Assembly (NCBI RefSeq): GCF_035998295.1
Contig: NZ_DASYHS010000015.1
Location: 1-19,808 of the forward strand
Length of the DNA stretch: 19,808 nt
Reading direction: 5' to 3'
DNA from: DASYHS01 sp035998295
GTDB taxonomy: Bacteria; Pseudomonadota; Alphaproteobacteria; Azospirillales; Azospirillaceae
This document shows, piece after piece, positions 1-6,531 of the stretch (the first letter of the stretch is position 1; the number at the start of each line of letters is the position of its first letter). A program made the translations under genes and the position numbers. The notes under the pieces are model-generated. The model saw only the letters and a program-made list of their open reading frames with translations. It was not told the DNA's origin and ran no database searches.

Positions 1-139
1 AGCGCTCCGGGCCGCGGCCGGTGCGGCGGGCCATCCCCTGACCCTGCGCCTGCAGCCCGGCTACGACCACAGCTACTTCTTCATCGCCACCTTCATCGAC
101 GACCACCTCCGCCACCACGCCGCCGCCCTGGCGGCGTGA
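1..139 (+). CDS. fghA: S-formylglutathione hydrolase, C-terminal part
   Basis: Partial gene entering from the left edge; reading from base 2, 45 codons precede the TGA at 137-139. The visible tail includes LQPGYDHSYFFIATFIDDHL, the typical end of the esterase-D / S-formylglutathione hydrolase family, whose catalytic His sits in the GYDHSY motif. The enzyme is cytoplasmic and hydrolyses S-formylglutathione to formate and glutathione, the last step of glutathione-dependent formaldehyde detoxification. The upstream partner, normally a class III alcohol dehydrogenase, lies outside the window, so operon context cannot be checked. It converges on the parE remnant, with 11 bp between the two stop codons. 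The family call is confident despite the small visible part because the motif is highly conserved. Confidence 0.85.
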   Translation, partial: ALRAAAGAAGHPLTLRLQPGYDHSYFFIATFIDDHLRHHAAALAA

Positions 140-150
140 GCGGCGCCGGA

Positions 151-529
151 TCACCCGGGCGGGGCATCCTCTACGAGATGCCTGCCCGGCTCCATCGCAT
201 CGTGGAGGATGCGGCCGACGACGATCACGTCGTCGCCGACCAGCCGGTAGAAGACGACGTGGCGCGGTCGCCCGACGACGCCCGTTCCCTCGGGTACCCG
301 GAGCCGGCTATGGCTCAGATGATATGACCGGGTGTCCGCTCCGACCTCGGCATGCAGCCTGCTGCCGGCGCGCAGCGGATCGCGGCGGATGTCCCTGAGC
401 GCCTGCGAGCGCCTGCCGGATCAGCGCCTCATAGCGCGTCCGGCCGGCAAGGCCGAACGCCTCGCCGCTCCTGGCCGGGGCGGACCGGATGTCGTCCAGC
501 GCCGCATCGGTGACACGAAGGCGGCGCAC
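151..529 (-). pseudogene. parE: ParE/RelE-family toxin, frameshifted by a 10-bp tandem duplication
   Basis: The gene starts at a GTG (527-529), 3 bp after the antitoxin stop. It opens in frame as MRRLRVTDAALDDIRS..., a ParE/RelE-family N-terminus, and runs to QAL. There the 10-bp unit GAGCGCCTGC (plus strand) occurs twice back to back, at 397-406 and 407-416. As it stands the frame shifts and ends in a 73-residue product stopping at 308. Removing one copy restores a 122-residue ORF to the TGA at 151-153, containing RDIRRDPLRAGSR, RHVVFYRL and VIVVGRILHDAMEP, all typical of the toxin C-terminal half. ParE toxins act on DNA gyrase and RelE relatives cleave mRNA; the truncated product lacks the C-terminal strands and should be inactive. 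A sequencing error is possible, but an exact 10-bp duplication looks like replication slippage. Confidence 0.85.
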
Positions 530-532
530 CCG

Positions 533-823
533 TCAATCGCCGTGCCGGCGAGGCCCGGTTTGCGCGCCGATGCGGTCCATCAGCGCGTCCAGTTCCGCAT
601 CGGAACCGACTTCCACGTAGTCTCCGCGCTCGTATGCGTCCTCGCCTTCGCGGAGCAACTCCCGGAGGCGTTCGATCTTCCCTGCCTCCTCACGCTCCTG
701 CCGGTCGAGCAAGCGCAGGCCTGCCCGCACGACTTCGTCGGCATCGTGGTAGCGCCCCGACGAGACGCGCTCCTCGATGAAGCGGTTCTCGGCTTCGCTC
801 AGCTCCACGGTGCGGTGCGGCAT
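533..823 (-). CDS. parD: ParD-family type II antitoxin
   Basis: A 96-residue protein. The N-terminal 45 residues (HRTVELSEAENRFIEERVSS... then DADEVVRAGLRLLD) form the ribbon-helix-helix DNA-binding fold of ParD/CopG antitoxins. The C-terminal half is charged and helical (EREEAGKIERLRELLREGED), the part that normally wraps the toxin. Start ATG at 821-823 is preceded by a strong GAGGAGG ribosome site. It lies first in a two-gene unit with the toxin 3 bp downstream, the usual antitoxin-first order. The antitoxin frame is intact while the toxin is broken, the order of decay expected when toxin loss relieves the need for the antitoxin. It may still repress its own promoter or neutralise related toxins elsewhere; that is inference. 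Confidence 0.88.
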   Translation of the reverse strand: MPHRTVELSEAENRFIEERVSSGRYHDADEVVRAGLRLLDRQEREEAGKIERLRELLREGEDAYERGDYVEVGSDAELDALMDRIGAQTGPRRHGD

Positions 824-891
824 GGTTCCTCCTCGCCGGGAGAGCGTATCACGCCGGCTTGGCTCGGCAAATCCGGCTCCGCAGGCTCGCC

Positions 892-1050
892 TCAGACCGG
901 ATGGCCGGGATTGGGCGCCTTCTCCGGCCGCCCGCCTTCCGCCGTCCGCTCGTTCTCCTCGGTCGTGCGCGGGACGGCGTCGCCCGCTCCGTCCGGTGCG
1001 CGCTGGTCGCGCCGAGGCCCTTCGGGGTGCCGTTTCTCGTCCTCGGGCAT
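892..1050 (-). CDS. Small hydrophilic hypothetical protein (52 aa)
   Basis: ATG at 1048-1050 preceded by AGGGAG at about 6 bp on the minus strand; TGA at 892-894. The 52 residues are very rich in Glu, Arg, Lys, Pro and Gly (starting MPEDEKRHPEGPRRDQ and ending KAPNPGHPV), without hydrophobic stretches, so the product would be soluble and probably disordered. No family is recognised. Support comes from the ribosome site and from a composition that looks like a real charged small protein rather than a random GC-rich frame. It lies upstream of parD on the same strand, separated by 68 bp, and could be an unrelated small gene. It may equally be a chance ORF. Confidence 0.4.
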   Translation of the reverse strand: MPEDEKRHPEGPRRDQRAPDGAGDAVPRTTEENERTAEGGRPEKAPNPGHPV

Positions 1051-1485
1051 CGGGGTCTCCCTAGGTTGGTACGGGGCGTCCGTGACACGTCAACCTCCAA
1101 GCCGGGCTGCCGTTGCGCCCGCGGCGGTCCAGGCGGCGGAGATGCGTGGGCGCGAAGATGCGCATGGTCGCGGCGGTGCTGGTGGCTTCGCGGCGGGGGT
1201 GCACCCACCGCTACGGTATGGCAGCGGCTGGGCGAAGTGGAAAAGCTGGCAGTCCAGCGTGACTACGCCCCCTCCAGTCATCAGTGGCTGGAGCCCTCCT
1301 GGTCCTCATTGATCTGCGGTTGACGTTGTCCTGGTCACCGGTTCCTGTTTAAGAGCGGACGGTCGCAACCGGGGGCTCCAAGGTGTGTATGTCTCCTGCC
1401 AGTAGTCAAATTCGTCTAGTGCTGCCCCCTTGTGCGTCCGAATGGTCGGGCGTATTTCGGAGGTGCACGAACAAGGAGCCCTGCC
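1051..1485. other. Gene-free stretch upstream of the HTH gene
   Basis: No open frame in this 435-bp stretch looks like protein on either strand. The second half (about 1230-1480) is clearly less GC-rich than the surroundings, as is the HTH-Abi region that follows. It holds a short inverted repeat CTCCAG/CTGGAG at about 1270-1295 and an isolated TTGACG near 1320 without a convincing -10 box at the right distance. It probably contains the promoter of the downstream HTH gene, but no site can be named with confidence. No tRNA-like or attachment-like sequence was found. Confidence 0.4.
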
Positions 1486-1989
1486 ATGAGTACCACAGAA
1501 GCGAAGGTTATTCAGCTTCGGCCAGCCAAGGCGGCGAAGGCGTCCGAGGAGAAGTGGGGCGCCGCCGTTATGAAGTTGGGCTTCTGCATGGTGCCTTCGC
1601 TGCTGCTCCGCGCGCAGCGCCGCCTCAGCCTCAACCCGACGCAGCTCGCGGTGTTGCTCCAACTCTGCGACCACTGGTGGGACGAGAAGCGCAAGCCGTT
1701 CCCGTCAAAGGAGCGCCTTTCCCAACGGCTGGGCCTGAGCGCACGCCAGGTGCAGCGGCACATTGCTGATTTGGAGAAGATGAAGCTAGTGAAGCGGGTT
1801 GACCGGTTCGGTGCGCATGGTGGCAAGCTGAGCAACACCTACGACCTGTCTGGCTTGGTTGAACGGCTGAAAGCTCTCGAGCCGGAGTTCCGGCAGGTTG
1901 AAAATGAGATTGCCGAGGCGACAGCTAAGCGTGAGGTGGTGGCGAAACCCGGCTTCAAGCCGAAGCCTAAACCCTCTGTACCGGGTTGA
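1486..1989 (+). CDS. Winged-helix (HTH_36-like) DNA-binding protein
   Basis: A 167-residue protein. ATG at 1486 was chosen because AAGGAG lies 7-8 bp upstream; an upstream in-frame ATG at 1432 has no such site. Residues about 45-110 form a winged helix: LNPTQLAVLLQLCDHWWDE (first helix), then SKERLSQRLGLSARQVQRHI (turn and recognition helix), then ADLEKMKLVKRVDRFGAHGG (wing). This is the arrangement of HTH_36 / replication-initiator-like domains seen in plasmid, phage and genomic-island proteins. The C-terminus (about 125-167) is a short coiled region ending in a Lys/Pro-rich tail (KPGFKPKPKPSVPG). There is no enzymatic domain. It precedes the Abi-like gene on the same strand with a 109-bp gap and could regulate it. 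Base composition is lower in GC than flanking genes, consistent with acquisition by transfer. Confidence 0.72.
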   Translation: MSTTEAKVIQLRPAKAAKASEEKWGAAVMKLGFCMVPSLLLRAQRRLSLNPTQLAVLLQLCDHWWDEKRKPFPSKERLSQRLGLSARQVQRHIADLEKMKLVKRVDRFGAHGGKLSNTYDLSGLVERLKALEPEFRQVENEIAEATAKREVVAKPGFKPKPKPSVPG

Positions 1990-2029
1990 ACCGCGGCGTT
2001 ACAGAGTCCTGAGGCTCCAGAAATGCTGA

Positions 2030-2069
2030 GCCCCGGTCGCATGCCTTGCGGCAGAGGCGGGTCCGGGGC
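2030..2069 (+). other. Stem-loop between HTH and Abi genes
   Basis: Perfect 7-bp inverted repeat GCCCCGG (2030-2036) and CCGGGGC (2063-2069), enclosing a smaller CGCA/TGCG stem (2038-2041, 2047-2050). It lies 41 bp after the HTH stop codon and 30 bp before the Abi start. No T-run follows, so it is not a typical intrinsic terminator; it could be a weak terminator, an RNA structure or an operator. Function is inferred only from position. Confidence 0.3.
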
Positions 2070-2098
2070 CTACAGATACTGATTTAGGCAGATTTCGG

Positions 2099-2806
2099 AT
2101 GAGCGTCAACGCCTTTACCCTTTATCCCGCACTTCTCAGTGCGCTGGAGGTATCGCTGTCGCCCGAGCGTATGGCGACCTACATCGCTGCTGCGGGCGGC
2201 GACCGGGAGAAGGCAATTCGCCTGTACACTTGGAATACAGCCGTCAGCGCCGCCTTCTACGGGCCTCTCCAGGGCCTGGAAGTGGCCGTCCGCAACGCCA
2301 TGCATCGGCAGATCTCCGCCACCTACGGGCCGAACTGGTACGATAACCCTCAATGCCGGCTCGACGCAGGTGCCCTCAACCGCGTTGCGGGCGCCAAGGC
2401 CGATCTGGGACGGGAAGGTTATCCGGTCGACCCCCCTCATGTAGTGGCCGCCTTGGCGTTCGGTTTCTGGGTTTCCCTTCTGGGACGTGGCGGCTACATG
2501 GCAGACGCCAGGGCAACCCGGGCGAACTACGAAATGAGCCTATGGCGTCCCGCGCTGCACCGGGCGTTCCCTCATGTCCGTAAATCCCGCGCAGACGTGC
2601 ATCGACCGCTCGATTATCTCCGGACATTCCGGAACCGGATCGCCCACCACGAGCCGATCTTTGGTCGGCACCTAGTGGCGGACTACGCGAGCATCCTGGA
2701 GGTGGCAGGCTGGATCTGCCCGAGCACCCGGGACTGGATTGCTTATCATAGCCGCGTGCCGGAGATTCTAGCGCAACCGCGCGATGGCAACAATCTGCGA
2801 TTCTGA
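2099..2806 (+). CDS. Abi-like (Abi_2) protein with HEPN-type RNxxxH motif
   Basis: A 235-residue soluble protein resembling the Abi_2 / AbiD-AbiF family of abortive-infection proteins. The N-terminal part has LYTWNTAVSAAFYGPLQGLE followed by VAVRNAMHRQI (residues 62-72), a conserved Abi_2 signature. The C-terminal part has YLRTFRNRIAHHEPIF (173-188), in which R178-N179-x3-H183 is the RxxxxH motif of HEPN ribonuclease-like domains. Family members are thought to abort phage infection by cleaving RNA, often tRNA or mRNA, when triggered. No strong ribosome site precedes the ATG, so expression may be low. It follows an HTH protein in a lower-GC islet flanked by ordinary chromosomal genes, as expected of a small defence cassette. 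No antitoxin or sensor partner is adjacent unless the HTH protein plays that part. Confidence 0.8.
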   Translation: MSVNAFTLYPALLSALEVSLSPERMATYIAAAGGDREKAIRLYTWNTAVSAAFYGPLQGLEVAVRNAMHRQISATYGPNWYDNPQCRLDAGALNRVAGAKADLGREGYPVDPPHVVAALAFGFWVSLLGRGGYMADARATRANYEMSLWRPALHRAFPHVRKSRADVHRPLDYLRTFRNRIAHHEPIFGRHLVADYASILEVAGWICPSTRDWIAYHSRVPEILAQPRDGNNLRF

Positions 2807-2952
2807 AGTTAAGAGGAAGTATAGCTGTCCGCAACCTATGTCTTTCTTGTTTCTCCGCTACTGGGGTTCCGACTTCATCGAGGACGACGACATGAGGGCG
2901 GTCCAGGACGGGTGTCGGGCGGGTCCTGACGCGATGACCCCGCCCGAGCCGG

Positions 2953-3735
2953 TCACACCGTCGGGACCGTGCCGCCGTCGATCACGTGCTCGGTGCCGGT
3001 GATCGACGCGGCGCGCTCGGACGCGAGGAACGCGATCAGGCTCGCGACTTCGGCCGGCTTGGACGGGCGCCCGATCGGGATGCCGCCGAGCGCGTCCATG
3101 ATGATCTTCCTGCCCCCCTCGTAGTCCGTGCCCGCTTCCCGGGCGAGCCGTTCCGCCAGGCGCACGGAGGCGTCCGTCTCGATCCATCCCGGCGAGACCC
3201 GCACGACGCGCACGCCCTTGGGCGACACCTCCTTCGACAGGCTCTTGCTGTAGGTGGACAGCGCGGCCTTGGCGGCGGCATAGGCGGTCGTCGCCTCCGG
3301 CAGGGGCAGCGATCTCTGGATGGAGGAGACGTGTATCACCACCCCGCTCCCCTGCGCGACCATGCCCGGGACGAGCTCCCGGTCGAGCCGGACCGCAGGG
3401 AAGAGGTTGAGGTCGAGTTCCTTCCGCCACTGGGCATCGGTCAGCGCCGCGAAGCCGCCGCCCGGGGCCGACGAACCGCCGAGCATGTGCACGATGATGT
3501 CGGCGCCGCCCAGCCGCCGGCGCACGGCCCGGGCCACCGTGGCGCAGCCGTCCGCGGTCGTGAGGTCGGCGGCGACGAAGAGCTCTTCCGGCAGCGCCTC
3601 CGGCCGCGAGCGCGCCGTCGTCAGCACCTGCGCGCCAAGCTCCCGGAAGAGTTCGACGGTCGCGGCCCCGGCACCCCGCGTGCCGGACGTGACGAGGGCG
3701 CGCTTGCCCTTCAAGGTGAGGAATTCGGCCATCAT
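2953..3735 (-). CDS. SDR family oxidoreductase
   Basis: A 260-residue protein of classical short-chain dehydrogenase size. Cofactor glycine motif TSGTRGAG at 16-23 (TGxxxGxG type with Ser in place of the first Gly), N110 in LDLN, catalytic Ser138 in VIHVSSIQ, and Tyr152/Lys156 in YAAAK are present; the C-terminal SITGTEHVIDGGT is typical. The usual NNAG motif is replaced by MLGG around 84-87. R42 after the second strand (TTARSR) suggests NADP(H) preference. The substrate is unknown. The start is the first of two tandem ATGs (3733-3735); it overlaps the stop of the upstream NTF2-like gene as ATGA, so the two are translationally coupled. A divergent LysR gene upstream is the likely regulator. 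Confidence 0.9.
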   Translation of the reverse strand: MMAEFLTLKGKRALVTSGTRGAGAATVELFRELGAQVLTTARSRPEALPEELFVAADLTTADGCATVARAVRRRLGGADIIVHMLGGSSAPGGGFAALTDAQWRKELDLNLFPAVRLDRELVPGMVAQGSGVVIHVSSIQRSLPLPEATTAYAAAKAALSTYSKSLSKEVSPKGVRVVRVSPGWIETDASVRLAERLAREAGTDYEGGRKIIMDALGGIPIGRPSKPAEVASLIAFLASERAASITGTEHVIDGGTVPTV

Positions 3736-4052
3736 CGGATATCCAGCCCGACGATCCCGCCGTCCGCGAGCGTGAAGACGAAGTCGAGCGTCGCGGGGCT
3801 GCCGGGGAACCGCCCGCTCACCCTCGCCCGGACCGAGACCTTCTCGCCCGTCCCGGTCACCCCGATCGGCTCGGCGACGTGGCGATACTTGCGCTTTGCG
3901 GCAAGCCACCATGCCCGTATCGCCTCGACGCCCTGATGGACGGCGCCCTCGTCCCTGACCGCGGCGTCGGCGCGAAAGGCTCGGCCCAGGGCCTCGGCGT
4001 CGTCGCCCCGGTCGGCTTCGAAATACGCGTTCACGGCTGAAGGAAGCTCCAT
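3732..4052 (-). CDS. Nuclear transport factor 2 (SnoaL)-like protein
   Basis: A 106-residue protein of the NTF2/SnoaL-like cone-barrel fold: N-terminal helices VNAYFEADRGDDAEALGRAF, then RADAAVRDEGAVHQGVEAIRAWWLAAK, followed by beta strands (KVSVRARVSG, PATLDFVFTLADGGIVGLDI). ATG at 4050-4052 has AGAGGAG about 7 bp upstream on the minus strand; longer in-frame starts run into the LysR promoter region. Such small proteins act as ketosteroid-isomerase-like enzymes or accessory proteins; the activity cannot be told from sequence. It is the first gene of a two-gene unit with the SDR, their stop and start overlapping, so the pair probably acts on the same substrate. Confidence 0.85.
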   Translation of the reverse strand: MELPSAVNAYFEADRGDDAEALGRAFRADAAVRDEGAVHQGVEAIRAWWLAAKRKYRHVAEPIGVTGTGEKVSVRARVSGRFPGSPATLDFVFTLADGGIVGLDIR

Positions 4053-4162
4053 CGTCCTGCTCCTCTCTCGGGTTGGCGGGAAAGCTGCCGCCGAATGTAG
4101 GGCTGGACGATTGTGCGGATAATAGGGATAAAACGGCATGACGGATTGAGAAAATCGGGACA
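4053..4162. promoter_or_regulatory. Divergent promoter region of LysR and the NTF2-SDR unit
   Basis: A 110-bp head-to-head intergenic region. Its centre (about 4108-4160) is AT-rich in an otherwise GC-rich context and contains ATTGT-GCGGAT-AATAG (about 4110-4125), with GATAAT at 4118-4123 resembling a -10 box on the plus strand. T-N11-A spacings typical of LysR sites can be drawn here but are too common to fix the operator. By analogy with other LysR systems, the regulator probably binds here to repress itself and activate the enzyme pair. Confidence 0.5.
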
Positions 4163-5083
4163 ATGGAACGCACGGGCCTGAACGATCTGGATGCCGTCGT
4201 CGCCATCGCCCGGCGGGGATCGTTCCGCGCCGCGGCGATCGATCTCGGGATGTCCACGACCGCCTTGAGCCATGCGATCGGCAAGCTCGAGGCGGGGCTC
4301 GGCGTCCGCCTGTTCAACCGCACGACCCGCAGCGTCGCGCTGACCGATGCCGGCCGGCTCTTCGTCGAACAGGTCGGCCCCGCGCTCCGGGATATCCACG
4401 GTGCCCTGGAAGCGGTGCGCTCGCAGCGCGAGACGCCGTCGGGAACGCTGCGGATCAATGCCGCCGCGTTCGCGGCGCGCGAGATCATCTCGCCGCTCGT
4501 GCTCGATTTCCTTCGCCGCTACCCGGAAATGAACGTCGACCTGGTCACCGAAGGACGGCTGGTCGACATCGTCGCCGAGGGCTTCGACCTGGGCGTGCGC
4601 GTCGCCGATCTCGTTCCCAGCGACATGATCGCCGTTTCGCTCGGGCGCCCCCAGCGATACGCCGTCGTGGGCTCTCCGGCCTATTTCGAGCGCCACGGGA
4701 AGCCTCGCGTGCCTCCGGACCTTCTCGATCACGCCTGCATCCGCGTGCGCCTGCCCAACGGGGCGCTCTACCGGTGGCGGTTCGAGGGGCGGGGCGAGGC
4801 CGTGCACGTCGACGTGCGCGGCCCGATCACGCTCGACGAGGCGGGGCTGGCGCGCACCGCCGTGCTCGAGGGCATCGGCCTCGGCTTCTTCATGGAGCAG
4901 GACGTCCTTGCCGACATCCGGGCAGGGCGCCTCGTCCGCGTGCTGGAGGACTGGACCCCGCCCTTCCCGGGCCTCTGCCTCTACTATCCCGGCCGGCGCA
5001 ACCTGTCCGCCGGACTGAAGGCCTTCCTGACGTCGGCCCGCGAGTTCGCCCAGGGCCGGCTCTCCGGCGTCGCGCCGGGATGA
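4163..5083 (+). CDS. LysR family transcriptional regulator
   Basis: A 306-residue protein of normal LysR length. The N-terminal winged helix (residues 5-63: LNDLDAVVAIARRGSFRAAA, STTALSHAIGKLEAGLGVRL, FNRTTRSVALTDAG) is followed by a linker helix and a type 2 periplasmic-binding-like effector domain from about residue 90 (SGTLRINAAAFAAREIISPL...). The motif VDLVTEGRLVDIVAEGFDLGVRV is typical of the CrgA/DsdC-like group that regulates redox and catabolic genes. It is divergent from the NTF2-SDR unit (110 bp apart) and is thus the likely regulator of that unit. Downstream it converges on the BKACE gene, with only 7 bp between the stop codons. Confidence 0.93.
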   Translation: MERTGLNDLDAVVAIARRGSFRAAAIDLGMSTTALSHAIGKLEAGLGVRLFNRTTRSVALTDAGRLFVEQVGPALRDIHGALEAVRSQRETPSGTLRINAAAFAAREIISPLVLDFLRRYPEMNVDLVTEGRLVDIVAEGFDLGVRVADLVPSDMIAVSLGRPQRYAVVGSPAYFERHGKPRVPPDLLDHACIRVRLPNGALYRWRFEGRGEAVHVDVRGPITLDEAGLARTAVLEGIGLGFFMEQDVLADIRAGRLVRVLEDWTPPFPGLCLYYPGRRNLSAGLKAFLTSAREFAQGRLSGVAPG

Positions 5084-5090
5084 CCCATGA

Positions 5091-6023
5091 TCAGAACGCC
5101 ACGCGGTCGGCCCCCTTCAACTGCAGGATGGCGCGCGCGTCCTGCGGCGTCGCGACGCAAAGCCCCAGCCCTTCGACGATCCGGCGCGCCAGGCGGACCT
5201 GCTCGGCGCTGGAGGTCGCCAGCCGGCCCGGCCCGATCCAAAGCGAATCCTCCAGCCCGACCCTCACATGGCCGCCCATGGCCGCCGCCTGCGCCGCTAT
5301 CGGCAGCTGATGGCGTCCCGCGCCCAGGACCGACCAGTGGTAGTCCCCGCCGAAGAGACGGTCGGCCGTTCGCTTCATCATCATCACGTCCTCGGGATGG
5401 GCCCCGATTCCGCCCAGGATCCCGAACACGCTCTGCACGAAGAAGGGCGGCTCGATGATCCCGCGGTCGGCGAAATGCGCCAGCGTGTAGAGATGGCCGA
5501 TGTCGTAGCATTCGACCTCGAAACGAGTGCCGTTCGCGGCGCATTTCGTCAGGATCGTTTCGATGTCGGCGAACGTGTTCCTGAAGACCCTGTCGCGCGA
5601 CCCCTCCAGGTATTCTCGTTCCCACGCGTGCTTCAGGTCCTTGAAGCGGTCGAGCATCGGGTAGAGCCCGAAATTCATCGACCCCATGTTGAGGGAGGCG
5701 ACCTCCGGCTCGAACCTTGACGCGGGTTCCAGCCGCTCCCCGATGCTCATCGTCGCGGCGCCGCCGGTGGTCAGGTTGACCACGCAGTCCGACCGCTCCC
5801 GGATGGTCCGCAGGAACGGCAGGAAGGCTTCGGGGCGCTGGTCCGGCCGCCCGTCTACCGGATCGCGCGCATGGAGATGCACGATCGCCGCACCGGCCTC
5901 GGCCGCCTCGATCGCCGCTCGCGCGATCTCGGCCGGCGTGACCGGCAGGTACGGCGACATCGACGGCGTGTGGATCGAGCCGGTGACGGCGCAGGTGATG
6001 ATGACTTTCCTGCATTCGGCCAT
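5091..6023 (-). CDS. BKACE family (DUF849) beta-keto acid cleavage enzyme
   Basis: A 310-residue TIM-barrel enzyme of the BKACE family (formerly DUF849, type member Kce). N-terminal VIITCAVTGSIHTPSMSPYL and VHLHARDPVDGRP (48-60) are family hallmarks; H49 and H51 correspond to the two His ligands of the catalytic zinc. Family enzymes condense a beta-keto acid with acetyl-CoA and split the product into a new CoA ester and acetoacetate; specificity differs widely between subfamilies and is not readable here. ATG at 6021-6023 is preceded by GAGAGGAGG. It is the second gene of a unit with the tautomerase (31 bp upstream). The regulator is probably the LysR divergent from the tautomerase. Confidence 0.9.
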   Translation of the reverse strand: MAECRKVIITCAVTGSIHTPSMSPYLPVTPAEIARAAIEAAEAGAAIVHLHARDPVDGRPDQRPEAFLPFLRTIRERSDCVVNLTTGGAATMSIGERLEPASRFEPEVASLNMGSMNFGLYPMLDRFKDLKHAWEREYLEGSRDRVFRNTFADIETILTKCAANGTRFEVECYDIGHLYTLAHFADRGIIEPPFFVQSVFGILGGIGAHPEDVMMMKRTADRLFGGDYHWSVLGAGRHQLPIAAQAAAMGGHVRVGLEDSLWIGPGRLATSSAEQVRLARRIVEGLGLCVATPQDARAILQLKGADRVAF

Positions 6024-6054
6024 GATCGCCTCCTCTCGGGTTTCCCGTAACGCC

Positions 6055-6435
6055 TCAAGCGTATTGGGCGAGGCCGTTGCCCAGCGACCAGTTCTCCTTC
6101 GCGACCTCGACCAGGCTCACGAACACGTCCTCCGGCCGGATGCCGGGGTTCTCGCCGAGCAGCTCCGCGATCCGCCGGAACAGCGCCTTCTTCTGCTCGA
6201 TGCCGCGGGTGTCGTTCGCGGTGATCCGGATCAGCACGAGGTCGTCGCTCCGGGCGACGCCGAGATAAGACGCGCTGTAGCGGAAATTCGCGGCGTCATG
6301 CTCCGTGATGGTCATGAACTGGTCGTCTTCCGGCACATTGAACGTCTCCCGCATCGCGCGGTAGAGGCCGTCGAAGATCGCCTGCCGGTAGGCTTCCGGC
6401 TTTCCGGCGCGCATCGAGATATGGAGGAGCGGCAT
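6055..6435 (-). CDS. Tautomerase family protein (Tautomerase_2 / MIF-like)
   Basis: A 126-residue protein beginning MPLLHISM, so Pro1 is exposed after Met removal and would be the catalytic base of the tautomerase superfamily. The length and the C-terminal EDVFVSLVEVAKENWSLGNG are typical of the Tautomerase_2 group, about twice the size of 4-oxalocrotonate tautomerase monomers. Members interconvert keto and enol forms or act as dehalogenase- or decarboxylase-like enzymes on small oxo acids. ATG at 6433-6435 is preceded by AGGAAAGGA. It is first in a unit with the BKACE gene 31 bp downstream; a keto-enol enzyme next to a beta-keto acid cleaving enzyme suggests consecutive steps on the same oxo acid. 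That link is inference. Confidence 0.9.
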   Translation of the reverse strand: MPLLHISMRAGKPEAYRQAIFDGLYRAMRETFNVPEDDQFMTITEHDAANFRYSASYLGVARSDDLVLIRITANDTRGIEQKKALFRRIAELLGENPGIRPEDVFVSLVEVAKENWSLGNGLAQYA

Positions 6436-6531
6436 CGCGGGTCCTTTCCTGTTTCGTCCCGTCCCGACGCTACATCCAAGCCATCCATTTTGGTATGCTA
6501 TGAGAGTTGATATCAGCGATAAGGTTCGGAT
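6436..6531. promoter_or_regulatory. Divergent promoter region of LysR and tautomerase-BKACE unit
   Basis: A 96-bp head-to-head intergenic region with an AT-rich core from about 6485 to 6530. It holds the palindrome TGATATCA and, overlapping it, the inverted repeat TATC-AGC-GATA at 6511-6521, just before the LysR start codon. Such an inverted repeat beside the start is a plausible autoregulatory LysR operator. Promoter boxes are not clear on either strand. Confidence 0.45.

Noticed and set aside
332..1312. Plus-strand frame of 326 codons
   Set aside because: Its first half is antisense to parE and parD, and the rest shows no protein-like pattern; a GC-rich shadow.
2953..4488. Long minus-strand frame of 511 codons
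   Set aside because: Only its 3' half (from 3735) encodes the SDR; the upstream part overlaps the NTF2-like gene and the LysR gene in other frames and has no family-like sequence.
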